Part shown: positions 1-7,734 of the stretch, in pieces | Layout of the letters: every line of letters begins with the position of its first letter | Numbering within the stretch: the stretch's first letter is position 1 | NCBI RefSeq assembly: GCF_001936615.1 | Contig: NZ_MLBF01000045.1 | Span: 1-37,608, forward strand | Direction: 5' to 3' | DNA length: 37,608 nt | Source of the DNA: Desulfosporosinus metallidurans | GTDB taxonomy: Bacteria; Bacillota; Desulfitobacteriia; Desulfitobacteriales; Desulfitobacteriaceae | Made by a program: the position numbers and the translations under genes | Notes under the pieces: model-generated | What the model saw: the letters and a program-made list of their open reading frames with translations, nothing else | The model's database searches: none | What the model was told of the DNA's origin: nothing

Positions 1-138
1 GCCAATTTGGTTCGCTACTTCAGTTTTCTTTTTATGTATTCCTTCGACATGCTGAGTTCTGACTTTTTTATTACGTGGGTCACCCGTGAGCAGAAAATCT
101 GGCATCCTATTTCTATTAGCTCGTATAACTGCAAACAC
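1..138 (-). CDS. possible partial CDS running off the window start
   Basis: An open frame on the minus strand begins after a stop, with a GTG at 138, and stays open to base 1 (46 codons). It reads like protein (basic, containing MPDFLLTGDPRNKK), but no convincing ribosome binding site precedes the GTG and I do not recognise the family. An internal ATG near 111 could also be the start. It may equally be the 5' remnant of a broken gene. Confidence 0.25.
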   Translation of the reverse strand, partial: MFAVIRANRNRMPDFLLTGDPRNKKVRTQHVEGIHKKKTEVANQIG

Positions 139-173
139 TTTCTATAGACTGAATTCTTCATTATTCTGTAAAA

Positions 174-208
174 CCCTGCCAACAACTGTTCTTTTTTACA
201 ATATTCTT
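174..208. repeat. dispersed ~34-bp repeat, copy 1
   Basis: The segment beginning CCCTGCCAACAACTGTTC and ending ACAATATTCTT recurs nearly unchanged at 7484-7517 and in a more diverged form at 8516-8549. All three copies lie in intergenic DNA. It has no internal dyad, so it is not a terminator. The rest of 139-305 shows nothing I can assign. Confidence 0.6.
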
Positions 209-305
209 AATTTTACACTATTAGCACGGACCTTCTGCTTGAGGGTCTATCTTGCATAGCTTACTCTGCGTAAAGCATAACACTCAGCTCAGACAATTCT
301 ATGTG

Positions 306-348
306 AAAAAGGAGCGAAGCCTAAGATTCCCTTAGATTCGCTCCTTTT
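306..348 (-). terminator. intrinsic terminator downstream of the Fic gene
   Basis: A hairpin with arms GGAGCGAAGCCTAAG and CTTAGATTCGCTCC (311-344) has one short internal asymmetry. On the minus strand it is followed by five T residues (306-310). The other side is also T-rich, so it may work in both directions. Confidence 0.8.
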
Positions 349-424
349 ATTAATTATCCGCTCAACTGAAACTCTCTCCGGTTCTATCTTCAGCACATCA
401 GCTGAAATACAAAAACTTTCCGTT

Positions 425-1165
425 TCACCCTACAACACTAAGCCACAAATCTAAGCTTTCTTCAGTAGATTTGGTCACAAGTTTAAAAAAATTCCCGTAA
501 TCGCCAGTGGTATGTGCCAGGTCGAGGGAATCATAGTATTCAGAGCGTATATCTTTTTTGATGATCACAGGGGGAAAACCTGCTTTCATAAGTTCAAAAT
601 TAAGCAAAAGTCTTGCTGTTCTTCCATTACCATCAACAAAAGGATGAATTTTGATAAACTCGCCATGCAGCAGAGCCGCTCGTTCGATCGGATGAAGTCC
701 CTGCCATTTGACGTTATATTGCACTATCAAGTTTTCCATTTTTTCTTTGACAAAAAGATGCTGAGGAGGTCTATGCTTAGCACCGCTTATAATAACGTTC
801 TCAGTTCTGTACGCTCCTGCATTGTTTTCATCAATAGTTTTCAGGACGAGCCGGTGAATATTTTTGACATCCCATTCGGAGAGATCGACATCCTTCTTCA
901 CAAGTTCCTCTAGATACACAATGGCGTCCTTATGATTAATAACCTCCAAATGTTCCTTCATTGACTTCCCGCCAATGGTGATACCCTCAAGCACCACCTT
1001 AGTTTCAGAAATACTTAGGGTATTACCTTCAATAGCATTAGAGTTATATGTCCATTCGATTAGCATATTTTCCCGTAGCGATTTAACGGTATTTACAGGT
1101 AACGGCCGTTTCTCATTGAGCCGTTTCTTCTTTTGATCTATATGTTCAAAGGTCACTAATGACAC
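425..1165 (-). CDS. Fic family protein (predicted AMP-transferase)
   Basis: Fic proteins transfer AMP or a related group from a nucleotide onto target-protein hydroxyls. The protein (up to 246 residues) has the complete Fic core HPFVDGNGRTAR at residues 174-185, including catalytic His174. It also carries the N-terminal inhibitory motif SNAIEGN (residues 42-48), which fits the (S/T)xxxE(G/N) consensus of class II, self-inhibited Fic enzymes. GTG at 1165 is the longest start, but a GTG at 1156 sits about 6 nt behind AGAAGGTG and is a better start; the numbering above uses the longer form. It is monocistronic, with a terminator at 306-348. The target is unknown. No FicA/Phd-like antitoxin gene lies nearby, as expected if inhibition is built in. 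Confidence 0.92.
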   Translation of the reverse strand: MSLVTFEHIDQKKKRLNEKRPLPVNTVKSLRENMLIEWTYNSNAIEGNTLSISETKVVLEGITIGGKSMKEHLEVINHKDAIVYLEELVKKDVDLSEWDVKNIHRLVLKTIDENNAGAYRTENVIISGAKHRPPQHLFVKEKMENLIVQYNVKWQGLHPIERAALLHGEFIKIHPFVDGNGRTARLLLNFELMKAGFPPVIIKKDIRSEYYDSLDLAHTTGDYGNFFKLVTKSTEESLDLWLSVVG

Positions 1166-1183
1166 CTTCTTTCTTAACTTATA

Positions 1184-1441
1184 TCACATAAAACTATAGT
1201 TAAATTTTACCACATTAATCAAAGCAATGCTAATCCATAGTGCCATCTCGAACTTATTTTCAATTGTTCTCACCATTACGAACTCTAAATCCCTGTATAG
1301 CAAAATCCAGCTAATAATGGCAGTAAAAGCAGGGATTAGATTCAGGAATATCCCCGCTTGGCTGATTCCAATTGCTCGAATGGACATATTCCAGAAAATA
1401 AATGAAACCACAGACGGAAAAATAGCGATGTAGTTATTTGA
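1184..1441 (-). pseudogene. EamA/DMT-family transporter, C-terminal remnant
   Basis: About 85 codons match the last third of an EamA (DUF6) drug/metabolite transporter: the typical segment YIAIFPSVVSFIFWN followed by AGIFLNLIPAFTAIISW. These correspond to two or three transmembrane helices. Intact family members have ten helices and about 300 residues, so most of the gene is missing. The frame continues upstream only by reading through the hairpin at 1451-1495. It is best read as a dead fragment. Confidence 0.75.
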
Positions 1442-1450
1442 GATAAGTAA

Positions 1451-1495
1451 AGTAATGGAGGCTTTCGCATCAACACGCGAAGGCCTCCTCTTACT
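1451..1495 (-). terminator. strong hairpin, likely terminator of the ABM monooxygenase gene
   Basis: Arms GGAGGCTTTCGC and GCGAAGGCCTCC (1457-1488) pair with one wobble around CAACAC. The stem extends outward through AAGTAA/TTACTT. It lies about 20 nt past the stop of the gene at 1516. The minus-strand tail is ATTACTTTACTT, not a clean T-run. Confidence 0.6.
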
Positions 1496-1515
1496 TATTA
1501 CTTTTATGTTTGGCG

Positions 1516-1824
1516 TCAACCGCTCGCTGCAGCCCATTGAACTTCTTCAAGAAATTTAACCTGGATCTTACCCTCTAGTAGGTCTTCAAATTTTTGGGCT
1601 GCTTCCTGAAAATAAGCTGAACTCCCATGGGCCTTGAAGGCCTCTTTATCCTTGTACTTTTCAAAGAAGACTATTTCAGTTGGGTCATTCTTTACCACAT
1701 GGGGTATGTACATCAAACAGTCCTTTTCCTTAGAAAGAACTTCCTTGGCCAATTGAGTACAAATTTCGGTCACTTCGACCTCTTTGCCAGGTTTTACTTT
1801 TAAGGTTGCCAGTAACGTCAACAA
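1516..1824 (-). CDS. antibiotic biosynthesis monooxygenase (ABM)-domain protein, putative quinol monooxygenase
   Basis: The conserved part begins LTLLATLKVKPGKEVE and ends in KFLEEVQWA. This is the ~100-residue dimeric alpha/beta-barrel ABM fold of YgiN-like proteins, which oxidise quinols or similar substrates without cofactors. The open frame extends back to an ATG at 1923, but those 33 residues lie outside the family domain. AAGGAG at 1840-1835 precedes TTG codons at 1830 and 1824, so I place the start at TTG 1824, or 1830. The substrate cannot be read from sequence. A hairpin terminator follows at 1451-1495. Confidence 0.75.
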   Translation of the reverse strand: MLTLLATLKVKPGKEVEVTEICTQLAKEVLSKEKDCLMYIPHVVKNDPTEIVFFEKYKDKEAFKAHGSSAYFQEAAQKFEDLLEGKIQVKFLEEVQWAAASG

Positions 1825-1947
1825 TTCCAAACAACTCCTTTGTTTTTCCACCGGAACGCTGTGTATTCGCCTTCGGTCAAAGCCATTTATTATGGTTAAA
1901 TCTTTAGTAACTATATTCAACACACAGGCAATTTTTCCTTCAAGCGA

Positions 1948-2069
1948 TTACTTCTCCCTGTCCCACACGGAAAAGGAGAGCCCCTTGCGCGGCTCCCCGA
2001 GGATCTGCTGCAATTCCACATCGGTAATTGCTTGCTGGCATAATTCAGGAGTTTTTTGATTTGTTCCAT
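1948..2069 (-). pseudogene. small unidentified coding fragment behind a strong RBS
   Basis: On the minus strand AAGGAGGGGAGAG precedes an ATG at 2069. The ATG frame reads MEQIKKLLNYASKQ. A different frame carries a protein-like run ending LSFSVWDREK and a stop at 1948. The two would join with one frameshift. I do not recognise the family. It may be a broken small gene or chance. Confidence 0.25.
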
Positions 2070-2208
2070 ATCTCTCCCCTCCTTGTAAGATAAATATAGG
2101 GTTCAGGTCTTAAAACTAACCCGAACGTTCCTTGACAAATTACTCTTTAATGTTCAGATGAATTAGTTTGACACGCTGGATCTCTATCGTTAAATATCGT
2201 GCTATAAT

Positions 2209-2345
2209 CACTTTTGTCAGAGAGATAGATGTGCGTACCTCCTGGATCCCTCTTTTGAGGCTTATCCGTAATATAGCGTGTCACTCCACAAGAATGATTC
2301 GATGTTTAGCTGGTTGGGTCACTGTTTAGTGTTACCCGTTTCAAA
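2209..2345 (+). ncRNA. candidate bridge RNA region of the IS110 element
   Basis: IS110 elements encode a bridge RNA in a non-coding end that guides both target and donor recognition. This segment follows the TATAAT at 2203-2208 and can fold. One stem is CCTC/GAGG around a loop containing CTGGATCCCT (2244-2253). Another hairpin is GGGTCACT/AGTGTTACCC near its end. The loop decamer matches the left flank CTGGATCTCT (2176-2185) at 9 of 10 positions, as a left-target guide would. No covariation can be checked here; the assignment is inference. Confidence 0.4.
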
Positions 2346-2413
2346 TGCAAGGTTGTTTGACATTCTTCCTTAGTGGATGCTCTGATTCATTCTATTTGAA
2401 AGGTTGGGTTCCC

Positions 2414-3540
2414 TTGTCTCAGTTTCTTAACGATTTCGTGGTCGGAATCGATGTTTCCTCCGAATTCTCGATTGTTGCTATGCTAGCACCCACCGGAGAA
2501 CTTATCCGTAAACCGTTTAGGATCGATCACAATCCTGCTGGCTTTCATAAACTGCTCGATATTCTAAAAAAGAAGAAGAGCGGTTAAATCGAAAGCCCAT
2601 CTACTTCGTAGAATCTACGGGTATCTTTCATTTACCACTCTTCTTCTTCTTGAAATCGAATGACCTCAAGGGTTTTGTGCTTAACCCCTTGTGTGTCCAT
2701 TCTACCAAGAACTTCGACTTAAGAAAAGTGAAAAATGATAATAAAGATTCGGAAGCCATCGCTCGGCTTGCTAAATACCAAGATATTAAGGTTTCCATGA
2801 TGCCTGAGCCACAAATCCTTGCTCTTCGTGAAGCTGACACAGATGTCCTCACTCTATTAATCTCTAAAGCCAGTCGTAAGGGTTTAGAGTGGGCCTCTAA
2901 TAAGGTGACTTTGCTACGTGACTGTGCTCAACTTGTTTCTTCCATGCCCAGTGAATTTTCATTACTTGACACTAAGATTAAGTTTCATATCGATGGGATA
3001 GAACACATGCAGGCAAGCTTAAATGGCATCGAGGCACAAATCCACAAGATGATTGATTCCGATGAATTCCCTGCTGAAGCAAAGAGAAACGTTGAGCTTC
3101 TTGATGAAATACCAGGCGTTGGATTTTTGACTGCCGCTACGCTGATTGCTGAGATAGGTGACTTCAGTCTTTTCAATTCCCCTAAAGCCCTCACAGCATT
3201 CTTCGGTCTAGATCCCTCGGTCAATCAGTCCGGTAAATTCAATGGGGACCGAAACAAGATCTCGAAACGAGGAACACGAATTGGAAGAAGGATTCTTTTT
3301 ACCATCGCTATGGCCTCCATTAGAACTACTCGGAATGGCAAGGAGATCAACCCAGTTCTTAGGGAGTTCTACACGTCGAAATGCGTTAGCAAGAAGAAAA
3401 AGGTGGCTCTCGTAGCCGTCATGCACAAACTTCTCCATTATATCTATGCTGTTCTTCGTGACCAAAAGCCCTTTGTGATTAAACGACCTGAAGATCATCA
3501 AACTTGGAGGACAACAAAGCCTCAACCAGCAGCTGCTTAA
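2414..3540 (+). CDS. IS110-family transposase, read through a -1 frameshift
   Basis: DEDD-type recombinase that excises and inserts the element. The N-terminal part (GIDVSSEFS, first catalytic Asp) is in one frame and stops at 2585-2587. The -1 frame continues with KPIYFVESTG (catalytic Glu), then NDNKDSEA (the two catalytic Asp) and the C-terminal Transposase_20 domain (EIPGVGFLTAATLIAEIG, FFGLDP). The shift falls at A_AAA_AAG (2566-2572) in zero-frame register, followed by a long imperfect dyad (2570-2651). Restoring the frame gives about 375 residues, a normal family length. TTG at 2414 is a plausible start; ATG 2345 and GTG 2438 are alternatives. It could be programmed frameshifting, a one-A deletion, or a sequencing error. 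Confidence 0.85.
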
Positions 3541-3990
3541 AGGAATAGTTTATACAACAGAGCCATTCGGATCGTGACAAGGGTGATGCGAGGGATACCG
3601 GAGGGCGTTAGACCGAGGATATGCTCGCCGTCATCCCATTGACTCGTGCACTACACCCAAAAGCTTGAAGACTGCAAAGTCTCTTTTCCCCCAGAGAGTT
3701 ACCCCAGATTAAAAGAGAGTTTGCTTGGCAAGCGCCGAGCGTTTCGTGTCCCTTTTTATACGTTGGTTTAGTCATTGTTCGGATTTTTCAATGGCTTGGT
3801 TTGACATACCCTCCTTTTTTGAAACAACAATTAAAGATTAATCAATGAACCTCTTGACTTTTATTAGCTGGTCTTAGAATGAACTAATAACCTCTAAGTA
3901 GGATAACCGAAAATGAAAAAAGGATGTTGGGATATTTATGGGATATTAATTAGGTAGTTTTGAATGGAGAAGCCATGGATGATTGGTCGT
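3541..3990. other. right non-coding end of the IS110 element and intergenic DNA
   Basis: 3541 to about 3812 is the right non-coding arm of the element, ending around TTGACATACC. From 3813 to 3990 the DNA is AT-rich. I see no gene, terminator or repeat in it. Confidence 0.5.
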
Positions 3991-4296
3991 TTAGGTTGCC
4001 AGTCTCAAACCTAATTTTTCGGCAAGTGTAACGGCTTCTCTAAATTCTCTCGAGCTTACCCTTCGCGAGAGTTCTTCATATTTATAGGCCTGATGGGCGG
4101 GGCGATACTGATCCATAAGGTTGACTAGGCAATCCGGTGATAACTCCGCTTTAATAAATCTTAAGATTCCTTTCGTATCCTCCAACCCGCCTGGCATCAT
4201 AAGATGCCTAATAATCAAGCCGCGATAAGCTATGTCTTGTTGATCCGTTTTTAATCCCCCGACTTGACGATCCATTTCTTTTAAGGCGGCTTTCAC
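3991..4296 (-). pseudogene. PflX-like radical SAM protein, C-terminal remnant
   Basis: The 101 codons match the C-terminal third of the putative pyruvate-formate-lyase-activating-enzyme-like family (COG1313), with RGLIIRHLMMPGG and LVNLMDQYRPAHQAYKYEELSRR. The radical SAM Cys motif and SAM-binding N-terminal two thirds are missing. The sequence upstream (4297-4367) does not continue the family. It is a 5'-truncated gene, presumably dead. It lies between the IS110 element and the helicase operon, so it may have been cut when that DNA arrived. Confidence 0.75.
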
Positions 4297-4367
4297 TTAT
4301 GAGTGATGTCAAAAGAGATGGATATTCAATGAATGACCAGGAAGGGATGCATATTTAACAGCGGATG

Positions 4368-5066
4368 CTATCTGCCGTTCCACCCTTTACCAGTAATCCT
4401 CCATTTCAGTATTAATAGAAATTGTTCTACATAATCATAAATACCCCAGTTATCCCTCTTTAAGGATTGCTTCCGTCTTTCAATAGATGGATGGTATTCT
4501 ATTTCGATATATCTCTTATATCGTTTGTACAAAAAATTGGCACTACTAATTCTTCGTGTAGCTGCTGCTTCATGTTCAATACTACGAGCCAATTCCCAAT
4601 AAGTATCAAATACATCTTTTGAAACTTCAGCTACTTTCATTCCCTTTTTATCTGCCCTCAATTCACTTATTTGTCCCCAATATCGTACATTGCATATAAT
4701 TCCGATGTAACCAAAATAAAGAATCAGTATGGGTATAAACAGAACGAAAAACCATGGCGTGAATTTCCCCAAATAAGTTCCCAAAGGTAAAAGGAGAAAG
4801 AGGCACAAGGCGACAAGTGCTGCGTTCCGGGCACGTTTCCCTATCCTCAAAGGATCCCAATAGACTATATGAATCAGTTCATGGCATAAAATCGCTCTAA
4901 ACGTTTCATCCATTACAGGTTCACCTTTTTGGCTCGCAAGATGCCCCAGCGTATTAATAAAACCATTTGTAAATTTGACAGCTGGGCTGCTATCCTTTTC
5001 AATAACAGCATAAGCGTTTATTCCTAATTCCTGTACTATATCAATACAGACTGGATTTCTTCTCAA
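4368..5066 (-). CDS. membrane M48-type zinc metalloprotease
   Basis: 232 residues. CHELIHI (residues 61-67) holds the zinc-binding HExxH. Two hydrophobic segments follow (about 83-100 and 104-125). ELRADKKG at 135-142 supplies the third zinc-ligand Glu typical of M48 (HtpX/Ste24-like) peptidases. The protein is shorter than HtpX (about 290) and lacks its N-terminal hairpin. The TTG start lies inside the last 26 nt of the helicase gene, with an in-frame stop just upstream and only a weak RBS. Translation therefore probably depends on termination-reinitiation from the helicase gene. That coupling suggests a joint role. The substrate is unknown. Confidence 0.8.
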   Translation of the reverse strand: MRRNPVCIDIVQELGINAYAVIEKDSSPAVKFTNGFINTLGHLASQKGEPVMDETFRAILCHELIHIVYWDPLRIGKRARNAALVALCLFLLLPLGTYLGKFTPWFFVLFIPILILYFGYIGIICNVRYWGQISELRADKKGMKVAEVSKDVFDTYWELARSIEHEAAATRRISSANFLYKRYKRYIEIEYHPSIERRKQSLKRDNWGIYDYVEQFLLILKWRITGKGWNGR

Positions 5067-7086
5067 CCACTAGCCCTATCGCTTTTCTAGCGCTATAAAA
5101 ATCCATGAAGTAATTAACGATGTCCTCGACCCTAACTCTTCCGTTTTCGTCCACATCCTCAAGCATTGCTTTAAGCAATACTGGTTTATAGGAAAAACTC
5201 ATATCCATAGTCCTGACCATATCCATAAACTTATCCTTCATATTGGCAGGATTGATTAACTCCCAGCCATACTGTTTGGCATAGCTCTCTACGGTTGCTT
5301 CCTTAAAGTATTTAAAGCTCCTTTTATCCCCGAATGGCACCTCTAAATCTGGGGCTATCTTTCCTTCACGCAGATACCGTTCAATGGTTTCCGTTTGAAC
5401 ATCGACCATCCTTACAAACTCATGCTGAGAAATCATCCCTTTCACTTCATCCTGCCAGTTAAATAAATCTATCAGCTCATAATCCGCAACATTCACTGGG
5501 AAATCCAGAAAAACAGACGGCTTTTCTCCTCTGGCGATTAAATCTCTGTCCAGCTCAAACTGTTTCTGTGAAGCAACAACGTACTCTCCCGCCCTATATT
5601 CCTTCAGGTTAAACATCCTGTGCAGAGAGTAGGGCATGTTAAACAAGCCCGCATTATCAATAAAATCAAAGACCATCAAGTAGTCCTTACCCACACACTT
5701 ACGCATTCCTCTGCCCAGTTGCTGAACATAAAGTGTCTTGGAAAGCGTCGGCCTGGCCATGAACAAAACCTCTGTTTTCGGACTGTCCCAGCCCTCGTTT
5801 AAAAGGTCACAGGCACATAAGATTTGGATATCCCCATTTTCGTACTGGTCTAAAATCCGAGACCTTTCCGCTGACTTCATAGAACCGGAAACAGCCTCAC
5901 AATTGATTCCCTGTTGTTTAAACAAGGTCGAAATCTCATGAGCGTGGTTTACAGAAGCACAGAACACCACCGTTTTCTTGTCCTTAACATATTTCAGGTA
6001 GGTTTCGGCTAGGAGCTTATTTCTCTCCGGCACAAAGAGTTTGCTTTCTAAGTCCTGAGCGTAATATTTAATGCCATTAATTCTTACAGTGGAAAGATCA
6101 ACATTGGTCTTGACCCGAATACACCTGATAGGCACAAGCTCCCCAAATTCTACGGCTTGCTGCAAATCCAGTTTATGGGCAACGTTCTTAAAGTCCTCCA
6201 GGATACTCTCACCATCTGCTCTGTCCGGGGTAGCCGTAAGCCCCAGAGTGAATTCAGGTTTGAAATAACTCAAAACCTTCCTATAAGTATCTGCTGTTCC
6301 ATGATGACATTCATCGACAATGATATAGCCAAAGTCATCCGGTTTAAACAGTTCAAGATTTCTGGCAACACTCTGAATGCTGCTGCAAACTACATAAGCA
6401 TCTTTAGCTTTTTCTTCAGCCACATAGAGGCCTGTCTCCGCCTGATCCCAAAGTTCTTCAAACGTGCCTTTAGCCTGGGTTATTAGTTCTTTGGTATGGG
6501 CCAAGAACAGAGTTCTTTTCCCGAGTCGTTTGGCGTCACTGACTGCTGTCACAGTTTTTCCGGTTCCCGTGGCATGATAGAGCAGAGCGATACTCTCGCC
6601 CTGATCACGCATCGTTTGAAGACTATCCAAGGCTGCTTGTTGATGCTCACGAAGTTCAATGAGCTTACCTTTTTGCTTGGGCAGATAATTTTCCAGCATT
6701 TTAAAGGATGGAATCTCCCCAACAAAAATTCGCAGTTCATCCTTGACCTTCTCTGGATGGTGCTTCAACTGATTGTAAACCCAACGATAAACCTTCCAGT
6801 TTTGATAAATCAGGCTATTTTGTTTGGTGAGATCGTCGTAATATTTGTGTAATGAAACCTTATTGGGGTTGTGATAGGTTTCACCGTCAATTTCAATTGC
6901 TATTTTTAGGCTTTCGCTTTCCAAAGCAAAGTCGATGAAACGCCTGTTACCATATATATCTACAACAGAGTACTGAGGAAATAGAAATTCTGATTGTTCC
7001 GGACCAAATGTGTCACAAAACAACTCGATAAAGAGATCTTCAGCGACACTACCAAGGCTTCCTTTATGCTTAATCTTATCTGTCAA
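5041..7086 (-). CDS. DUF559-like nuclease / SF2 DEAD-DEAH helicase fusion
   Basis: 681 residues. The N-terminal domain has the DUF559/Vsr-like PD-(D/E)xK pattern: D52 in RRFIDFAL, then E65-I-D67 in IAIEIDGETYH. Helicase motifs follow: Walker A HATGTGKT (171-178), DECHH (258-262), TATP (284-287) and motif VI QLGRGMRK (456-463). This is the SSL2/type III restriction-like branch. After about residue 540 comes an unassigned region that looks like helix-turn-helix (HEFVRMVDVQTETIERYL). TTG 7086 is the start, behind GAGGGGCT. It sits 14 nt after the MazG-like gene and overlaps the protease gene. A role in defence or DNA processing is inferred from architecture. Confidence 0.88.
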   Translation of the reverse strand: MTDKIKHKGSLGSVAEDLFIELFCDTFGPEQSEFLFPQYSVVDIYGNRRFIDFALESESLKIAIEIDGETYHNPNKVSLHKYYDDLTKQNSLIYQNWKVYRWVYNQLKHHPEKVKDELRIFVGEIPSFKMLENYLPKQKGKLIELREHQQAALDSLQTMRDQGESIALLYHATGTGKTVTAVSDAKRLGKRTLFLAHTKELITQAKGTFEELWDQAETGLYVAEEKAKDAYVVCSSIQSVARNLELFKPDDFGYIIVDECHHGTADTYRKVLSYFKPEFTLGLTATPDRADGESILEDFKNVAHKLDLQQAVEFGELVPIRCIRVKTNVDLSTVRINGIKYYAQDLESKLFVPERNKLLAETYLKYVKDKKTVVFCASVNHAHEISTLFKQQGINCEAVSGSMKSAERSRILDQYENGDIQILCACDLLNEGWDSPKTEVLFMARPTLSKTLYVQQLGRGMRKCVGKDYLMVFDFIDNAGLFNMPYSLHRMFNLKEYRAGEYVVASQKQFELDRDLIARGEKPSVFLDFPVNVADYELIDLFNWQDEVKGMISQHEFVRMVDVQTETIERYLREGKIAPDLEVPFGDKRSFKYFKEATVESYAKQYGWELINPANMKDKFMDMVRTMDMSFSYKPVLLKAMLEDVDENGRVRVEDIVNYFMDFYSARKAIGLVVEKKSSLY

Positions 7087-7100
7087 TTTGATTCAGCCCC

Positions 7101-7422
7101 TCAATTGTCGATAACTTCTTTAAGTAACAGTTTCTTTTTGAAAGCGCCTCTTTCTTTTACTTTTTGTTCTCTGGTGACTTCAAATTCCTGTGAAGAGACT
7201 TTTTTATGATCCAAAATCGCATAGACAACTTCAACTAAATCCGCAAGTTCTTCAATGCTCTCGTTCGCTAGATATTCCTGAAGCTCTTCACCCAATTTAT
7301 TATTTAATAATTTTAGGTATTCCTGATCGGTGACTTCTACAATAATTGCCTGTTTACCGCTTTGCTCGATGATTTGGGGTATTTTATCACGTATAAGTTT
7401 GTTTATAGACTTTTACACCCAT
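7101..7422 (-). pseudogene. MazG-like / phosphoribosyl-ATP pyrophosphohydrolase-like protein, frameshifted
   Basis: All-alpha NTP pyrophosphohydrolases of this kind cleave nucleoside triphosphates to monophosphate and PPi. From ATG 7422 the frame reads MGVKVY, then shifts at an A-run. The next frame continues NKLIRDKIPQIIEQSGKQ and runs to the end through EELQEYLANESIEELADLVEVVYAI. Removing one A from TATAAACAAAC restores a normal ~105-residue protein. Without this, only an N-truncated product from TTG 7295 (64 residues, keeping the EELxE...EELAD metal-binding helices) could be made. It is first in an operon with the nuclease-helicase (14-nt gap). It could be a real null allele or a base-calling error. 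Confidence 0.75.
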
Positions 7423-7483
7423 TGCTTTCACTCGATTCTTTATGAAGCTACCTATTACCTAAATTCTGCATTTTTCTACTAAT

Positions 7484-7517
7484 CCCTGCCAAAAACTGTT
7501 CTTTTTACAATATTCTT
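7484..7517. repeat. dispersed ~34-bp repeat, copy 2
   Basis: CCCTGCCAAAAACTGTTC through ACAATATTCTT, nearly identical to 174-208. It lies in the 312-bp gap upstream of the MazG-like gene. Apart from the terminator at 7646-7677, nothing else in that gap can be assigned. Confidence 0.6.
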
Positions 7518-7645
7518 GAGTTATTTTGAAGCTTATTGGAGGGGTTCTATGTAAATTGCTATTAAGTTGCCTACCTAATTAAAATCATAACATTCGGTCT
7601 GGACATTATTATGTCATTCAGACATTCTCGACCTCAGTACAATAA

Positions 7646-7677
7646 GAAAAAGGCATCGGCTTGATTAAACCGATACC
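7646..7677 (-). terminator. intrinsic terminator downstream of DUF gene copy 1
   Basis: Arms GGCATCGG (7652-7659) and CCGATACC (7670-7677) pair with one wobble. On the minus strand a TTTTTCTT tract follows. Confidence 0.8.
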
Positions 7678-7734
7678 TAATGTTTTGTAGAGCGAATTTT
7701 CACCCGTAAATAAGAGTATGTCATTCTTGATTCT

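Larger units (their letters stand above)
2186..3812 (+). mobile_element. IS110-family insertion sequence (ends approximate)
   Basis: The transposase is clearly of the IS110 family. As usual for this family I see no terminal inverted repeats or target duplication, so the ends are inferred. A TATAAT lies at 2203-2208 in the left non-coding part, without a -35 box at normal distance inside the element. A TTGACA lies at 3801-3806 in the right end. Joining the ends in a circular intermediate would bring the two to roughly promoter spacing, as described for IS621-type elements. The left non-coding segment is about 200-230 nt, depending on the transposase start, and the right is about 270 nt. Boundaries could be off by 20 nt or more. 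Confidence 0.6.

Noticed and set aside
512..913. Plus-strand open frame inside the Fic gene
   Set aside because: It is antisense to a clearly coding gene with an intact Fic motif, and has no RBS or recognisable protein features.
2168..2208. Conventional promoter TTGACA...TATAAT upstream of the transposase
   Set aside because: The spacing is 29 nt, too long for a sigma-A promoter. The TTGACA lies outside the inferred element end.
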